Shown here piece after piece: positions 41,910-52,500 of a stretch of DNA of 52,500 nt; positions within the stretch are counted from its first letter, which is position 1; the number at the start of each line of letters is the position of its first letter. The notes beneath the pieces are model-generated. The model made no database searches, was not told the DNA's origin, and worked only from the letters and a program-made list of their open reading frames with translations. Source of the stretch: Bacillus sp. WMMC1349 (GTDB lineage: Bacteria; Bacillota; Bacilli; Bacillales; Bacillaceae); contig NZ_JABJUQ010000006.1 in assembly GCF_013155385.1 (NCBI RefSeq), positions 1 through 52,500 on the forward strand, given 5' to 3'. Position numbers and translations under genes: made by a program.

Positions 41910-42446
41910 ATGATGAAACAGTTAATAGTTTCGTTGTTGTCTTTGTCTTTATTGGTTGGAATAGTGTCACCTCTAACTACATTGGCGAGTGCCAGTGAAT
42001 TACCGTCTCAAGAGCTTTCGAATGATGCTGTGGTGAAAAAGGCTGCTCCTATTACTTCGTCTGTATTGCCAGAGGGGACAGTTTTGGGGGATGATAAAAA
42101 AGCGGACACAGCTGGGAAATGGAGATATTACGCAACTTCAAAGTATAGTAATAAAATCGTCTGGACTACAGTATCTGCGGCGGCTACTGCAATGGGACTC
42201 TATACGGGTATCAAACATTTAACCCTTGCGGGGATTGTAGGGAACTATATCATTGCTAATTATAATGATTGGATTTATTACACAGACAGAAAATATTGGA
42301 GAATGGCTGGGTTTGTTCGTCAAGTAAAGCACAGGGTAACATGGTATAAGGACAGAAAACGTAAAAAGAAAATTCATACGCAGGAGTATATAACAAATGA
42401 TTATGGTGGTCCGAAATCTGTTCCTTCTCCTGCCATCAACAATTAA
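41910..42446 (+). CDS. Secreted cationic protein, unknown (bacteriocin-like?)
   Basis: A 178-residue precursor after an AAAGGGAGG ribosome binding site. Residues 1-28 are a signal peptide (hydrophobic LIVSLLSLSLLVGIV, cleavage probably after ALA-type site LASA). The mature part has an acidic/neutral start, a glycine/alanine-rich hydrophobic stretch (TTVSAAATAMGLYTGIKHLT, GIVGNYIIANY), then an aromatic and strongly basic end (RQVKHRVTWYKDRKRKKKIH). Such a profile fits membrane-active secreted proteins, but I recognise no family. It ends in a strong terminator that duplicates the one across the divergent pair. Confidence 0.65.
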   Translation: MMKQLIVSLLSLSLLVGIVSPLTTLASASELPSQELSNDAVVKKAAPITSSVLPEGTVLGDDKKADTAGKWRYYATSKYSNKIVWTTVSAAATAMGLYTGIKHLTLAGIVGNYIIANYNDWIYYTDRKYWRMAGFVRQVKHRVTWYKDRKRKKKIHTQEYITNDYGGPKSVPSPAINN

Positions 42447-42455
42447 ACTAAAGTA

Positions 42456-42482
42456 AAGCAGGCCTCGGCGGCCTGCTTTTAT
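42456..42482 (+). terminator. Terminator, right copy
   Basis: AAGCAGGCC and GGCCTGCTT around a 5-base loop, followed by TTATTG. Stem and tail are the same as at 41546. Confidence 0.88.
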
Positions 42483-42710
42483 TGTTAGGTCTATTGATCG
42501 ACCTCTTTTTGTCGTGGTGTCCACAGTTGGGTTTGAAAACAACCATAGTCGATATGATGATTTTTTATAAGGCTCGTGTATTGAGACTTCATAGTTAAAG
42601 CAGAAAAACCTAAAAGTATCTAAGGCGTTTAAGATCCTTAGTTAAGTTATTTAAGTATTTTAGAGGCAGCTTAAACTGTCGTCTTTCAGGAAGTTTTTAG
42701 AACTTATTGA
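42483..42710. other. Gene-free stretch before the recA-like gene
   Basis: A weaker hairpin AGGTC/GACCT followed by CTTTTTG lies at about 42487-42510. The remainder is AT-rich with several TTAAG/CTTAG-type short repeats at 42605-42660. No coding frame with a ribosome binding site was found. Confidence 0.45.
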
Positions 42711-42722
42711 GAATATATGTTC
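42711..42722. promoter_or_regulatory. LexA box 1 (one mismatch)
   Basis: GAAT-ATAT-GTTC differs from the Bacillus LexA consensus GAAC-N4-GTTC at one base. It lies about 73 bases before the recA-like start and 40 bases before the perfect second box. Confidence 0.55.
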
Positions 42723-42739
42723 TATTTTAGAAATAAATG

Positions 42740-42748
42740 TGCTATGAT
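42740..42748 (+). promoter_or_regulatory. Extended -10 promoter of the recA-like gene
   Basis: TG-C-TATGAT is an extended -10 element lying between the two LexA boxes. A weak -35 (TTCTAT at 42720-42725) is 17 bases upstream. Repressor on either box would block it. Confidence 0.5.
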
Positions 42749-42750
42749 AG

Positions 42751-42762
42751 GAACGAATGTTC
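42751..42762. promoter_or_regulatory. LexA box 2 (perfect)
   Basis: GAAC-GAAT-GTTC matches the Gram-positive LexA/DinR consensus in both arms and in the R-N-R-Y centre (GAAT). It covers the expected transcription start of the recA-like gene. Confidence 0.85.
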
Positions 42763-42783
42763 TGTTAGGAGATGATTTATGTG

Positions 42784-43860
42784 ATGGTGGCAGAGAATAA
42801 AACAATCGGAAGAGAAGAAGCCTTGGGAAAAGCATTAAAAGATATTGAAAAGGCTTTTGGAAAAGGTGCAATTATAAAAATGGGTGAAAAACCATCTTTG
42901 CAAATTGAAACTGTATCAAGTGGCTCCATAAGTTTAAATTTAGCTTTAGGTTTAGGAGGATATCCGAAGGGGAGGATAACTGAAATTTATGGTCCAGAAA
43001 GTTCTGGGAAAACAACATTAGCTTTACATGCAATTGCTGAAGTGCAAAAAACAGGGGGGCAAGCTGTGTTTATTGATGTAGAACATGCTTTAGACCCTCA
43101 TTATGCTCAAAAGTTAGGTGTAAATATAGATGAATTATTGGTCTCACAACCAGATAGTGGTGAGCAAGCTTTAGAAGTTGCGGAAGCTTTGGTTAGAAGC
43201 AGTGCAGTGAACATTATTGTGATTGATTCTGTTGCAGCACTTGTACCCAAAGCCGAGATTAAAGGTGAAATGGGCGATTCACATGTTGGATTGCAGGCAC
43301 GCCTTATGTCGCAAGCATTGCGTAAGTTATCTGCTGCAATTAATCAAAATGATGTAATTGTCATTATGATAAATCAGATTCGTGAAAAGATAGGGACTTA
43401 TGGCAATCCAGAAACTACAACTGGAGGAAGAGCGTTACGATTTTATGCTACTATTCGTATTGACGTTCGACGGGGTGAAGTTTTAAAAAATAAAGAAAAA
43501 AGAGTTATTGGAAACCGAACAAAAATAAGAGTAGTAAAAAATAAGATTGCACCGCCTTTTAAAATTGCAGAATTCGATATTTTTTACGGTGAAGGCATTT
43601 CAAAACCTGGAGAGCTTATTGATCTTGGGTCTGATGCTGGTATAGTTCAGAAAAGTGGAACATGGTTTTCTTATAAGGAAGAAAGACTGGGACAGGGAAG
43701 AGAAAACGCTATAATGTTTTTAAAAGAAAATGAAAGTATAAAGTCCGCTGTTGAGAAAGATATCAAAGAATACTTTGAAGAATGCAACCATATTAATGAA
43801 GGAAAAAAGAATAAAGAAGAACAAGACTCCCTTTTGGAAGTCGAGAAGCCTTGTCATTGA
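42784..43860 (+). CDS. RecA paralogue with altered L2 loop
   Basis: A 358-residue RecA-family recombinase. Walker A GPESSGKT is at residues 70-77, the Glu of VEHALDP and Walker [13 protein letters not shown] are intact, and L1 ([20 protein letters not shown]) is canonical. In L2 the usual GVMFGNPETT is replaced by GTYGNPETT, one residue shorter and lacking the Met-Phe pair that contacts DNA in standard RecA. The C-terminus ([15 protein letters not shown]) is short and not strongly acidic. Housekeeping recA of Bacillus lies elsewhere in the genome with other neighbours, so this is probably an additional, acquired copy. Several starts are possible (ATG 42772, GTG 42781, ATG 42784). TTAGGAG at 42766-42772 favours the last two. 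Confidence 0.88.
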   Translation: MVAENKTIGREEALGKALKDIEKAFGKGAIIKMGEKPSLQIETVSSGSISLNLALGLGGYPKGRITEIYGPESSGKTTLALHAIAEVQKTGGQAVFIDVEHALDPHYAQKLGVNIDELLVSQPDSGEQALEVAEALVRSSAVNIIVIDSVAALVPKAEIKGEMGDSHVGLQARLMSQALRKLSAAINQNDVIVIMINQIREKIGTYGNPETTTGGRALRFYATIRIDVRRGEVLKNKEKRVIGNRTKIRVVKNKIAPPFKIAEFDIFYGEGISKPGELIDLGSDAGIVQKSGTWFSYKEERLGQGRENAIMFLKENESIKSAVEKDIKEYFEECNHINEGKKNKEEQDSLLEVEKPCH

Positions 43861-43932
43861 GAAAAAATTTATGGTGACTTAATGTATATTTAAGCACTCC
43901 GTTATATCAGTTTGATTAATAGTTAAAAAAAT

Positions 43933-43966
43933 TCCCCTCTGAGTGACCATACTTAGGGGGATTTTT
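43933..43966. terminator. Terminator between recA-like gene and pabB
   Basis: TTCCCCTCTGAGTG pairs with TACTTAGGGGGA through a stem with G-U pairs and a bulge around ACCA; T residues follow. Confidence 0.75.
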
Positions 43967-43984
43967 CATATTGGAAATGAAATC

Positions 43985-44015
43985 TTGTTTTCCTCAAAAA
44001 AAGATTTGCTACAAT
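43985..44015 (+). promoter_or_regulatory. Probable pabB operon promoter
   Basis: TTGTTT (43985-43990) and TACAAT (44010-44015) are 19 bases apart, 35 bases before the pabB start. The -10 is good and the spacing long. Confidence 0.45.
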
Positions 44016-44049
44016 AAGAACAGTAGATTATTGGCAGAGGAATGATAAG

Positions 44050-45477
44050 ATGACAGTAAGAAGGCCGGTAGCCAGAACATTACCTTACTCCTATGAACAG
44101 TTTTTGAAACAGTATGAGTGCCTTGCAGTAGGCAAAGAACACCACATTCTTCTGGAAAGCGCTAGAGGTGGAGAATACAGTATAGCTGGTCTTGATCCAA
44201 TCGCTATAGCGGAGGGGAAAGATGGTATTACCAAAATTCGTTATCAAGGAGAAACATTATACAGGGAAGGAGACCCATTCGTACAGTTTACTGAATGGTT
44301 TCAAACACTGAAAACGGAAACGATTGCTGACTTCCCCGATTTTCAGGGCGGGGCAGTCGGCTTTTTAAGTTATGATTATGCTCGCTATATTGAAAAATTT
44401 AAACTTTTGGCGATCGATGACTTGCAAACACCGGATTTATTTTTTCTAGTATTTGATGATGTAGCCGTTTATGATCATGCGAAGGAAATGCTGTGGTTGA
44501 TTACTCACTGCGGTGAAGATCACACAAAAGCAGACGTGAAACTAAGTATTCTTGAAACGATGTGGATGTCAGACCTTCGGGAATATACAAAACGAGTAAA
44601 CCCAGATGAAAGTGATGGAGCATCGTTTGCTGCATCATTTACGGAGGCTGGTTTTGTTGAAGCGGTGGAAAAAATAAAACAATACATTGCTAGCGGAGAT
44701 GTATTTCAGGTCAATCTTTCTATGCGACAATCACAGAGGCTTTCTGTATCGCCTTTTGAAGTCTACAAAATGTTAAGGAAGGTCAATCCTTCACCTTATA
44801 TGGCATATTTAGAAACTCCTGATTTTCAAGTCATTTGCGGGTCTCCCGAGCTGCTCATTAAAAAGAAAGGTTCCTTGCTTGAGACGAGACCCATCGCCGG
44901 AACAAGATCTCGCGGAGCTGATGATGCCGAAGATTTGGCACTTGCCGCTGAACTCATCATGAATGAGAAAGAGCGTGCCGAACATGTGATGCTTGTTGAT
45001 TTAGAGCGTAACGATCTTGGTAAAGTGTCGAAGTACGGTTCTGTCCAAGTCAACGAATTTATGGTCATTGAAAAGTACTCCCATGTCATGCACATTGTTT
45101 CAAATGTTTGTGGAGAAATAAGAGAAGAATGTGATCCGGTAGATGTGATTCATGCTGTATTTCCGGGTGGTACAATTACAGGAGCGCCAAAGGTTAGAAC
45201 AATGGAAATTATCGAGGAACTTGAGCCAACGAGGCGAGGGCTTTATACTGGTTCTATAGGATGGATTGGATATAATCAAGATATGCACTTTAATATCGTC
45301 ATCCGAACGATTTTTGTTAAAGCAGGTCAGGCTTTTATGCAGTCAGGAGCAGGGATTGTCATTGATTCCAATCCTAAGCATGAGTATCAAGAATCATTTA
45401 AAAAAGCAGTTGCGATGGAAACGGCGTTAAAGTTGAGTGAAGAAGAGAAAAAAGAGCAGAGGAGAGCTGAGCTATGA
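44050..45477 (+). CDS. pabB: Aminodeoxychorismate synthase component I
   Basis: A 475-residue chorismate-utilising enzyme. It has the N-terminal anthranilate-synthase-I-like region ([20 protein letters not shown]) and the catalytic domain from about residue 200. Key blocks are [63 protein letters not shown] and [20 protein letters not shown]. With PabA it converts chorismate and glutamine to 4-amino-4-deoxychorismate in folate synthesis. It is the first gene of the operon and overlaps pabA by four bases. Its last codons carry the TRAP-type site that covers the pabA ribosome binding site. Confidence 0.96.
   Translation: MTVRRPVARTLPYSYEQFLKQYECLAVGKEHHILLESARGGEYSIAGLDPIAIAEGKDGITKIRYQGETLYREGDPFVQFTEWFQTLKTETIADFPDFQGGAVGFLSYDYARYIEKFKLLAIDDLQTPDLFFLVFDDVAVYDHAKEMLWLITHCGEDHTKADVKLSILETMWMSDLREYTKRVNPDESDGASFAASFTEAGFVEAVEKIKQYIASGDVFQVNLSMRQSQRLSVSPFEVYKMLRKVNPSPYMAYLETPDFQVICGSPELLIKKKGSLLETRPIAGTRSRGADDAEDLALAAELIMNEKERAEHVMLVDLERNDLGKVSKYGSVQVNEFMVIEKYSHVMHIVSNVCGEIREECDPVDVIHAVFPGGTITGAPKVRTMEIIEELEPTRRGLYTGSIGWIGYNQDMHFNIVIRTIFVKAGQAFMQSGAGIVIDSNPKHEYQESFKKAVAMETALKLSEEEKKEQRRAEL
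45435..45471 (+). promoter_or_regulatory. TRAP-type (GAG)n site over the pabA ribosome binding site
   Basis: Four GAG triplets at 45454, 45459, 45464 and 45469 are separated by exactly two bases, ending two bases before the pabA ATG. Further GAG and AAG triplets lie upstream (45435, 45445). The Shine-Dalgarno AGGAG is inside the array. In B. subtilis tryptophan-activated TRAP represses trpG translation in just this way. Confidence 0.8.
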
Positions 45478-46058
45478 TATTGATGATTGATAATTATGAC
45501 TCATTTACCTACAATTTGGTGCAGTATTTAGGTGAGCTTGGTGAAGAATTGATTGTGAAGAGAAATGACGAAATCACAGTATCGGAAATAGATGATATGT
45601 CACCTAATTTTTTGATGATTTCCCCTGGACCATGCAGTCCAGATGAAGCTGGGATCAGTCTTGAAGCGATCCGCTTTTTTGCAGGGAAAATTCCGATTTT
45701 CGGAGTGTGTCTTGGACATCAGTCAATTGCCCAAGCATTTGGCGGTCATGTCATTAGAGCAGAGCGGTTAATGCACGGGAAAACATCAGAAATCTTCCAT
45801 GATGGGTTGACGATTTTTCAAAATCTTGAAAACCCGTTGATTGCTACTAGGTATCATTCCTTAATTGTAAAGGACGACACATTACCTGACTGCTTTATCA
45901 AGTCTGCATGGACAAAAGAAGGGGAAATCATGGCGATCAGGCATAAGGAACTGCCGCTAGAGGGTGTTCAGTTTCATCCAGAGTCAATTATGACACCATT
46001 TGGAAAAGATATGTTGAAAAACTTTATTAAGACTTACCGAAAGAAAGTGAACGCATGA
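45474..46058 (+). CDS. pabA: Glutamine amidotransferase of PABA and anthranilate synthesis
   Basis: A 194-residue class I glutamine amidotransferase (pabA/trpG). It starts [20 protein letters not shown]. It carries the nucleophile Cys in [16 protein letters not shown], and the His-Glu pair in [13 protein letters not shown]. It supplies ammonia to PabB and, by analogy with B. subtilis, also to TrpE, which explains the TRAP site over its start. It overlaps both neighbours by four bases. Confidence 0.96.
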   Translation: MILMIDNYDSFTYNLVQYLGELGEELIVKRNDEITVSEIDDMSPNFLMISPGPCSPDEAGISLEAIRFFAGKIPIFGVCLGHQSIAQAFGGHVIRAERLMHGKTSEIFHDGLTIFQNLENPLIATRYHSLIVKDDTLPDCFIKSAWTKEGEIMAIRHKELPLEGVQFHPESIMTPFGKDMLKNFIKTYRKKVNA

Positions 46059-46912
46059 TCATCTATCTAAACGGTGAATATGTGAAGGAGGAGGAAGCAA
46101 GACTTTCTCCTCTTGATCATGGTTTTTTATACGGCATTGGTGTGTTTGAAACATTTCGTCTTTATCAAGGTCAGCCGTTTCTTTTAAAATGGCACATGGA
46201 ACGACTTAAAAAAGCATTAGACGACCTGAAAATCGAAGCATCCTTGACTGAGGATGATGTGCTGAAAATATTGGAAAATCTTTTAGAGATTAATCAGCTA
46301 ACAAGCGGAAATGCAAGGGTTCGAGTCAATCTATCTGCTGGTTTAGCTGGTTCAGGTCTTTCTGCTGAACCATACAAAGATCCCGTCCTTATGGTGCTGA
46401 TCAACCCTTTTCAGCCTGAATCCGTTCCTGCTGAAAAGGAAGGAGTTGTCCTACAAGTTCATAGAAATACCCCAGAGGGCTTATTTCGCTTAAAATCTCA
46501 TCATTTCTTAAACAACTTGTACGGAAAAAGGGAGTTGGGGAATGATCCGGGAAAAGAAGGGATTTTTCTTACGGATGATGGGGCTGTAGCAGAAGGGATT
46601 ATTTCTAATATTTTCTGGAAAATAAATGACAGTGTGTTTACGCCTTCTCTTAAAACTGGAATTTTGGATGGTGTAACAAGGCGTTATGTCATTGAACTTC
46701 TGAAAAAATTGAATATAAAAGTCATGCAAGGGGAATATTCATTGGAACATTTACTTCGTGCCGATGAGGCTTGGATGACCAATTCTGTCCAAGAAATTGT
46801 CCCGTTTTACAAAATTGGTCATGCTGTCTTTCCAGGGAAGAATGGAAACATGGCAAAAAGTCTACAACAGCTATATGCTAAAGATAGAACTAAAATAAAC
46901 GACTATAAATAA
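46055..46912 (+). CDS. pabC: Aminodeoxychorismate lyase
   Basis: A 285-residue PLP enzyme of fold type IV. The N-terminus shows [20 protein letters not shown]. The PLP lysine is in [18 protein letters not shown]. The segment [13 protein letters not shown] and the later [15 protein letters not shown] bind the cofactor. It releases pyruvate from aminodeoxychorismate to give p-aminobenzoate. It overlaps pabA by four bases and is followed by sul. Confidence 0.95.
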   Translation: MIIYLNGEYVKEEEARLSPLDHGFLYGIGVFETFRLYQGQPFLLKWHMERLKKALDDLKIEASLTEDDVLKILENLLEINQLTSGNARVRVNLSAGLAGSGLSAEPYKDPVLMVLINPFQPESVPAEKEGVVLQVHRNTPEGLFRLKSHHFLNNLYGKRELGNDPGKEGIFLTDDGAVAEGIISNIFWKINDSVFTPSLKTGILDGVTRRYVIELLKKLNIKVMQGEYSLEHLLRADEAWMTNSVQEIVPFYKIGHAVFPGKNGNMAKSLQQLYAKDRTKINDYK

Positions 46913-46933
46913 ATGATTTAGAGGGTGAAGGAT

Positions 46934-47791
46934 ATGACACCGCAAACATTGATTCGTTCAAAACAGCTTACTGCAAAACACCACACATTGTCATATGAAG
47001 ATCAAACGTTAATTATGGGAATTTTAAATGTAACACCTGATTCGTTTTCAGACGGAGGAAAATACAATAGTATCGATCGAGCTGTGATCCATGCGAAACA
47101 ATTGGTGAAAGACGGTGCTCATATTCTTGATATCGGCGGGGAATCAACAAGACCTGGTGCAGATAAGGTTTCTCTTGATGAAGAACTGACAAGAGTTATT
47201 CCTATCATTGAAAAGCTCGTTCAGGAAATCGATGTACCAATTTCGATTGACACTTATAAAGCGAAAGTTGCGGATGAAGCCATTAAAGCGGGTGCCGTCA
47301 TCATTAATGATGTTTGGGGAGCTAAAGCAGATCCTCAAATGGCATCTATCACGGCTGCGCATGATGTCCCAATTGTTTTAATGCATAATCGAAAAGAGCG
47401 AAATTATACAAATTTAATACCTGATATGATATCAGATCTGATGGAAAGTGTGAGTATTGCAAAAACTGCTGGAGTCAAAGAACATCATATTGTGATTGAC
47501 CCTGGGATCGGATTTGCTAAAACCTATTCCGACAATCTTGCTGTCATGAAACAGCTAGAGGCATTTTGTCAGCTAGGATATCCAGTCCTATTGGGAACTT
47601 CACGCAAAACATTTATTGGACGAGTCTTGGATCTTCCGCCTGAAGAGCGGGCAGAAGGCACGGGGGCTACTGTGTGTCTCGGCATTCAAAAAGGATGTGA
47701 CATCGTTAGAGTGCATGATGTCAAACAAATCTCGAGAATGGCTAAAATGATGGATGCTATGATGGATAAAGGAGGCGTTTATCATCGATAA
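46934..47791 (+). CDS. sul: Dihydropteroate synthase
   Basis: A 285-residue TIM-barrel enzyme (folP). Signature blocks are MGILNVTPDSFSDGGKY, HILDIGGESTRPGA, PISIDTYKAKVADEAIKAGA, DPGIGFAKTYSDNLAVMKQL and LGTSRKTFIGRVLDLPPEER. It joins p-aminobenzoate to the pterin pyrophosphate and is the sulfonamide target. ATG 46934 is preferred over GTG 46925, because GAGGGTGAAGG then gives normal spacing. Its 3' end overlaps folB. Confidence 0.95.
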   Translation: MTPQTLIRSKQLTAKHHTLSYEDQTLIMGILNVTPDSFSDGGKYNSIDRAVIHAKQLVKDGAHILDIGGESTRPGADKVSLDEELTRVIPIIEKLVQEIDVPISIDTYKAKVADEAIKAGAVIINDVWGAKADPQMASITAAHDVPIVLMHNRKERNYTNLIPDMISDLMESVSIAKTAGVKEHHIVIDPGIGFAKTYSDNLAVMKQLEAFCQLGYPVLLGTSRKTFIGRVLDLPPEERAEGTGATVCLGIQKGCDIVRVHDVKQISRMAKMMDAMMDKGGVYHR

Positions 47792-48146
47792 AGTCTATAT
47801 CGAAGGTATGGAGTTTTATGGTTATCATGGTGTATACAAAGAGGAGAATGTGCTTGGACAGCGGTTTCGCGTCGATTTAACTGCATTTTTAGATCTAAGT
47901 GAGGCGGGGAAAACGGATTGTCTTGAAGCAACAATTAATTATGCAGAGCTTTATGAGTTGTGCAAAGAGGTTGTCGAAGGAAAGCCAGTAAAACTTGTTG
48001 AATCGATTACAGAAACGATTGCTGAGAATGTTTTCAAGCGCTTTGAAAGAGTTCAGAAATGTACGGTTAAAGTGATAAAACCTGATCCACCGATACCTGG
48101 TCATTATCGATCTGTAGCTATAGAAATGACGAGAACACGCCCATGA
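47784..48146 (+). CDS. folB: Dihydroneopterin aldolase, apparent ATC start
   Basis: A roughly 120-residue tunnelling-fold enzyme. The frame reads IDKVYIEGMEFYGYHGVYKE from codon ATC 47784, matching the usual FolB start (xDKVYVEGMEFYGYHG). There is no ATG, GTG or TTG in frame at that place. AAAGGAGG lies eight bases before ATC 47784. The first ATG (47808) would cut off the first beta strand and has no ribosome binding site. The catalytic region (YGYHG, Glu in YKEENVLGQRF) and the Lys of VIKPDPPIPGHY are intact. It converts dihydroneopterin to 6-hydroxymethyl-dihydropterin. Confidence 0.88.
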   Translation: MDKVYIEGMEFYGYHGVYKEENVLGQRFRVDLTAFLDLSEAGKTDCLEATINYAELYELCKEVVEGKPVKLVESITETIAENVFKRFERVQKCTVKVIKPDPPIPGHYRSVAIEMTRTRP

Positions 48147-48643
48147 AACACACAGCATATATCGCGCTAGGCTCAAATATCGCTCCGCGGGAAGTCTATT
48201 TAAAAAAAGCAATTCAACTCCTCCATCAACACCCATGTGTGACGGTTTTTGATATTTCTTCAATCTATGAAACCGACCCTGTCGGGTATACTGAACAGGC
48301 CCCCTTTTTAAATATGGTTGTGGGTGTTAAGACGTCCCTCTCTCCGTTCAAATTGCTTCAGTTGATGCAAAGTATTGAAAATGAGTTGGGTCGAACACGA
48401 GAAATAAGGTGGGGGCCGAGGACTGCAGATCTTGACATTTTACTGTATAATCGTGAAAATATTGAGACAGAACAACTCATCATTCCTCATCCGAGAATGA
48501 ATGAACGCTTGTTTGTACTCATCCCATTGCTAGAGATTTTCCCTGATTTTAAGGGGTCTATAGATGATGTAGAAAATCGAGAAGGTGTAAGGGTATGGAA
48601 GCAGAAATCTGGGGTAGAAGAATTCGTGCGTATAGAAAATTAA
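48143..48643 (+). CDS. folK: 6-Hydroxymethyl-dihydropterin pyrophosphokinase
   Basis: A 166-residue HPPK. TAYIALGSNIAPREVYLKKA at the start, then SSIYETDPVGYTEQAPFLNM, the loop LGRTREIRWGPRTADLDILL and IPHPRMNERLFVLIPLLEI are all diagnostic. It activates the pterin with ATP for Sul. Its start overlaps folB by ATGA and its 3' end overlaps yazB by 49 bases. Confidence 0.96.
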   Translation: MKHTAYIALGSNIAPREVYLKKAIQLLHQHPCVTVFDISSIYETDPVGYTEQAPFLNMVVGVKTSLSPFKLLQLMQSIENELGRTREIRWGPRTADLDILLYNRENIETEQLIIPHPRMNERLFVLIPLLEIFPDFKGSIDDVENREGVRVWKQKSGVEEFVRIEN

Positions 48644-48804
48644 AAGGTTATACCCAAGAAGGGCTCGCTAAGACATTGGGTATATCCGTTTCTGTTCTTG
48701 GAGAAGTTGAACGGGGAAATCGCATGCCATCTGATCTTATGGTGAGAGATATAGCTAGAACTTTAAATTTAACAATGGAGGAATTATCCCCTCCAAAGGA
48801 ATGA
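48595..48804 (+). CDS. yazB: XRE-family regulator YazB
   Basis: A 69-residue single HTH protein (RIRAYRKLKGYTQEGLAKTL, then GISVSVLGEVERGNR). Its start lies 49 bases inside folK in another frame, so the two are probably coupled; AGAAGGTGTAAGGGT is the likely ribosome binding site. The same order folK-yazB-dusB is found in B. subtilis. Targets unknown. Confidence 0.9.
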   Translation: MEAEIWGRRIRAYRKLKGYTQEGLAKTLGISVSVLGEVERGNRMPSDLMVRDIARTLNLTMEELSPPKE

Positions 48805-48818
48805 AAGGAGGATAAAAA

Positions 48819-51399
<2,581 letters not shown>

Positions 51400-51410
51400 T
51401 CATCCTGAAG

Positions 51411-51440
51411 CAACAGCTGTATATCGGCTGTTGTTTCTTT
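51411..51440 (+). terminator. Terminator after lysS
   Basis: CAACAGC (51411-51417) pairs with GCTGTTG (51427-51433), followed by TTTCTTTT. Confidence 0.75.
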
Positions 51441-51464
51441 TATTATATTTTTTTAAAAAAAGTA

Positions 51465-51493
51465 TTGCACTATTATTAATATGGTGGTATATT
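51465..51493 (+). promoter_or_regulatory. rrn promoter P1
   Basis: TTGCAC (51465-51470) and TATATT (51488-51493) with a 17-base spacer. Confidence 0.75.
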
Positions 51494-51550
51494 ATTATTC
51501 GTTGCCACAAAAACAGGCAATGAGAGAAAAAAAGAAATTAAAAAAAGTTA

Positions 51551-51579
51551 TTGACTTTATATTAAGATTTAGATATAAT
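51551..51579 (+). promoter_or_regulatory. rrn promoter P2
   Basis: TTGACT (51551-51556) and TATAAT (51574-51579) with a 17-base spacer, in AT-rich surroundings. The stronger of two tandem rRNA promoters. Confidence 0.88.
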
Positions 51580-51589
51580 ATAAAGGTCG

Positions 51590-51722
51590 CTTAACAAATG
51601 ATCTTTGAAAACTAAACAAGACTAAACGTACCTGTTAATTCAAGAAACAAGAAATACAAAGCACATTTAGTGCAAGTCAGGGCAGATATCGTCACAAGTG
51701 ACGAACTTAATCTGCACTCCAT
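51590..51722 (+). other. rRNA leader
   Basis: The leader between P2 and the 16S gene. It contains CTTTGAAAACTAAACAA, typical of Bacillus rrn leaders, and complementary bases such as GTCA/TGAC near 51695-51703 that form part of the 16S processing stem. No gene. Confidence 0.65.

Positions 51723-52500
<778 letters not shown>

Noticed and set aside
42784..43860. Housekeeping recA
   Set aside because: Neighbours are wrong (housekeeping recA of Bacillus lies elsewhere) and the L2 loop is altered. The expected second copy is outside the window and unseen.
33360..44049. attR or another prophage boundary
   Set aside because: No integrase is in the window and attL is missing, so no direct repeat could be matched. 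The right edge of the prophage remains open between 33.4 and 44.0 kb.

Overview
The window is from a low-GC Firmicute of the genus Bacillus, most likely the B. subtilis/B. licheniformis clade. The best evidence is the right end: pabB-pabA-pabC-sul-folB-folK-yazB-dusB-lysS followed by a 16S rRNA gene, the order known from the B. subtilis chromosome, with a TRAP-type (GAG)n site over the pabA ribosome binding site and typical Bacillus 16S sequence. I do not name a species.

Positions 1 to about 33.4 kb hold most of a siphovirus prophage with HK97-type head genes. Its left end, including any integrase and attL, lies outside the window. The order is: lysogeny switch (CI-like repressor, divergent Cro-like gene, three related operators); a decayed antirepressor; many small early genes; recombination and replication genes (Gam-like, ERF, a replication initiator with an iteron-like array, a DnaC-like loader, RusA, SSB); an ArpU-type late regulator; a 475-base non-coding, structured leader; HNH nuclease and a cos-like segment; TerS, TerL, portal, ClpP-like protease, capsid, connectors, tail tube, gpG/gpGT with a -1 frameshift, tape measure; tail-tip and fibre proteins with their own wall hydrolases; two holin-like proteins and an M15 endolysin.

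Positions 33.4-43.9 kb are accessory. They contain an LXG-type polymorphic toxin with a deaminase-like tip and its immunity gene (minus strand), a rap gene split by an IS110-family element whose right end looks able to encode a bridge-like RNA, an intact phr pheromone gene, an MFS exporter, a divergent pair (small membrane protein and secreted cationic protein) bounded by near-identical terminator palindromes, and a second, LexA-boxed recA-like gene whose L2 DNA-binding loop is altered.

Positions 44.0-51.4 kb are the conserved folate operon, dusB and lysS. The window ends in the promoter region and first part of a ribosomal RNA operon.

How parts may work together: the phage repressor keeps a LexA-like Ala-Gly cleavage site, so the SOS response would induce it. 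The same SOS state should switch on the recA paralogue. The late leader (phased repeats, structured RNA, cos-like DNA) sits where late transcription and packaging start.
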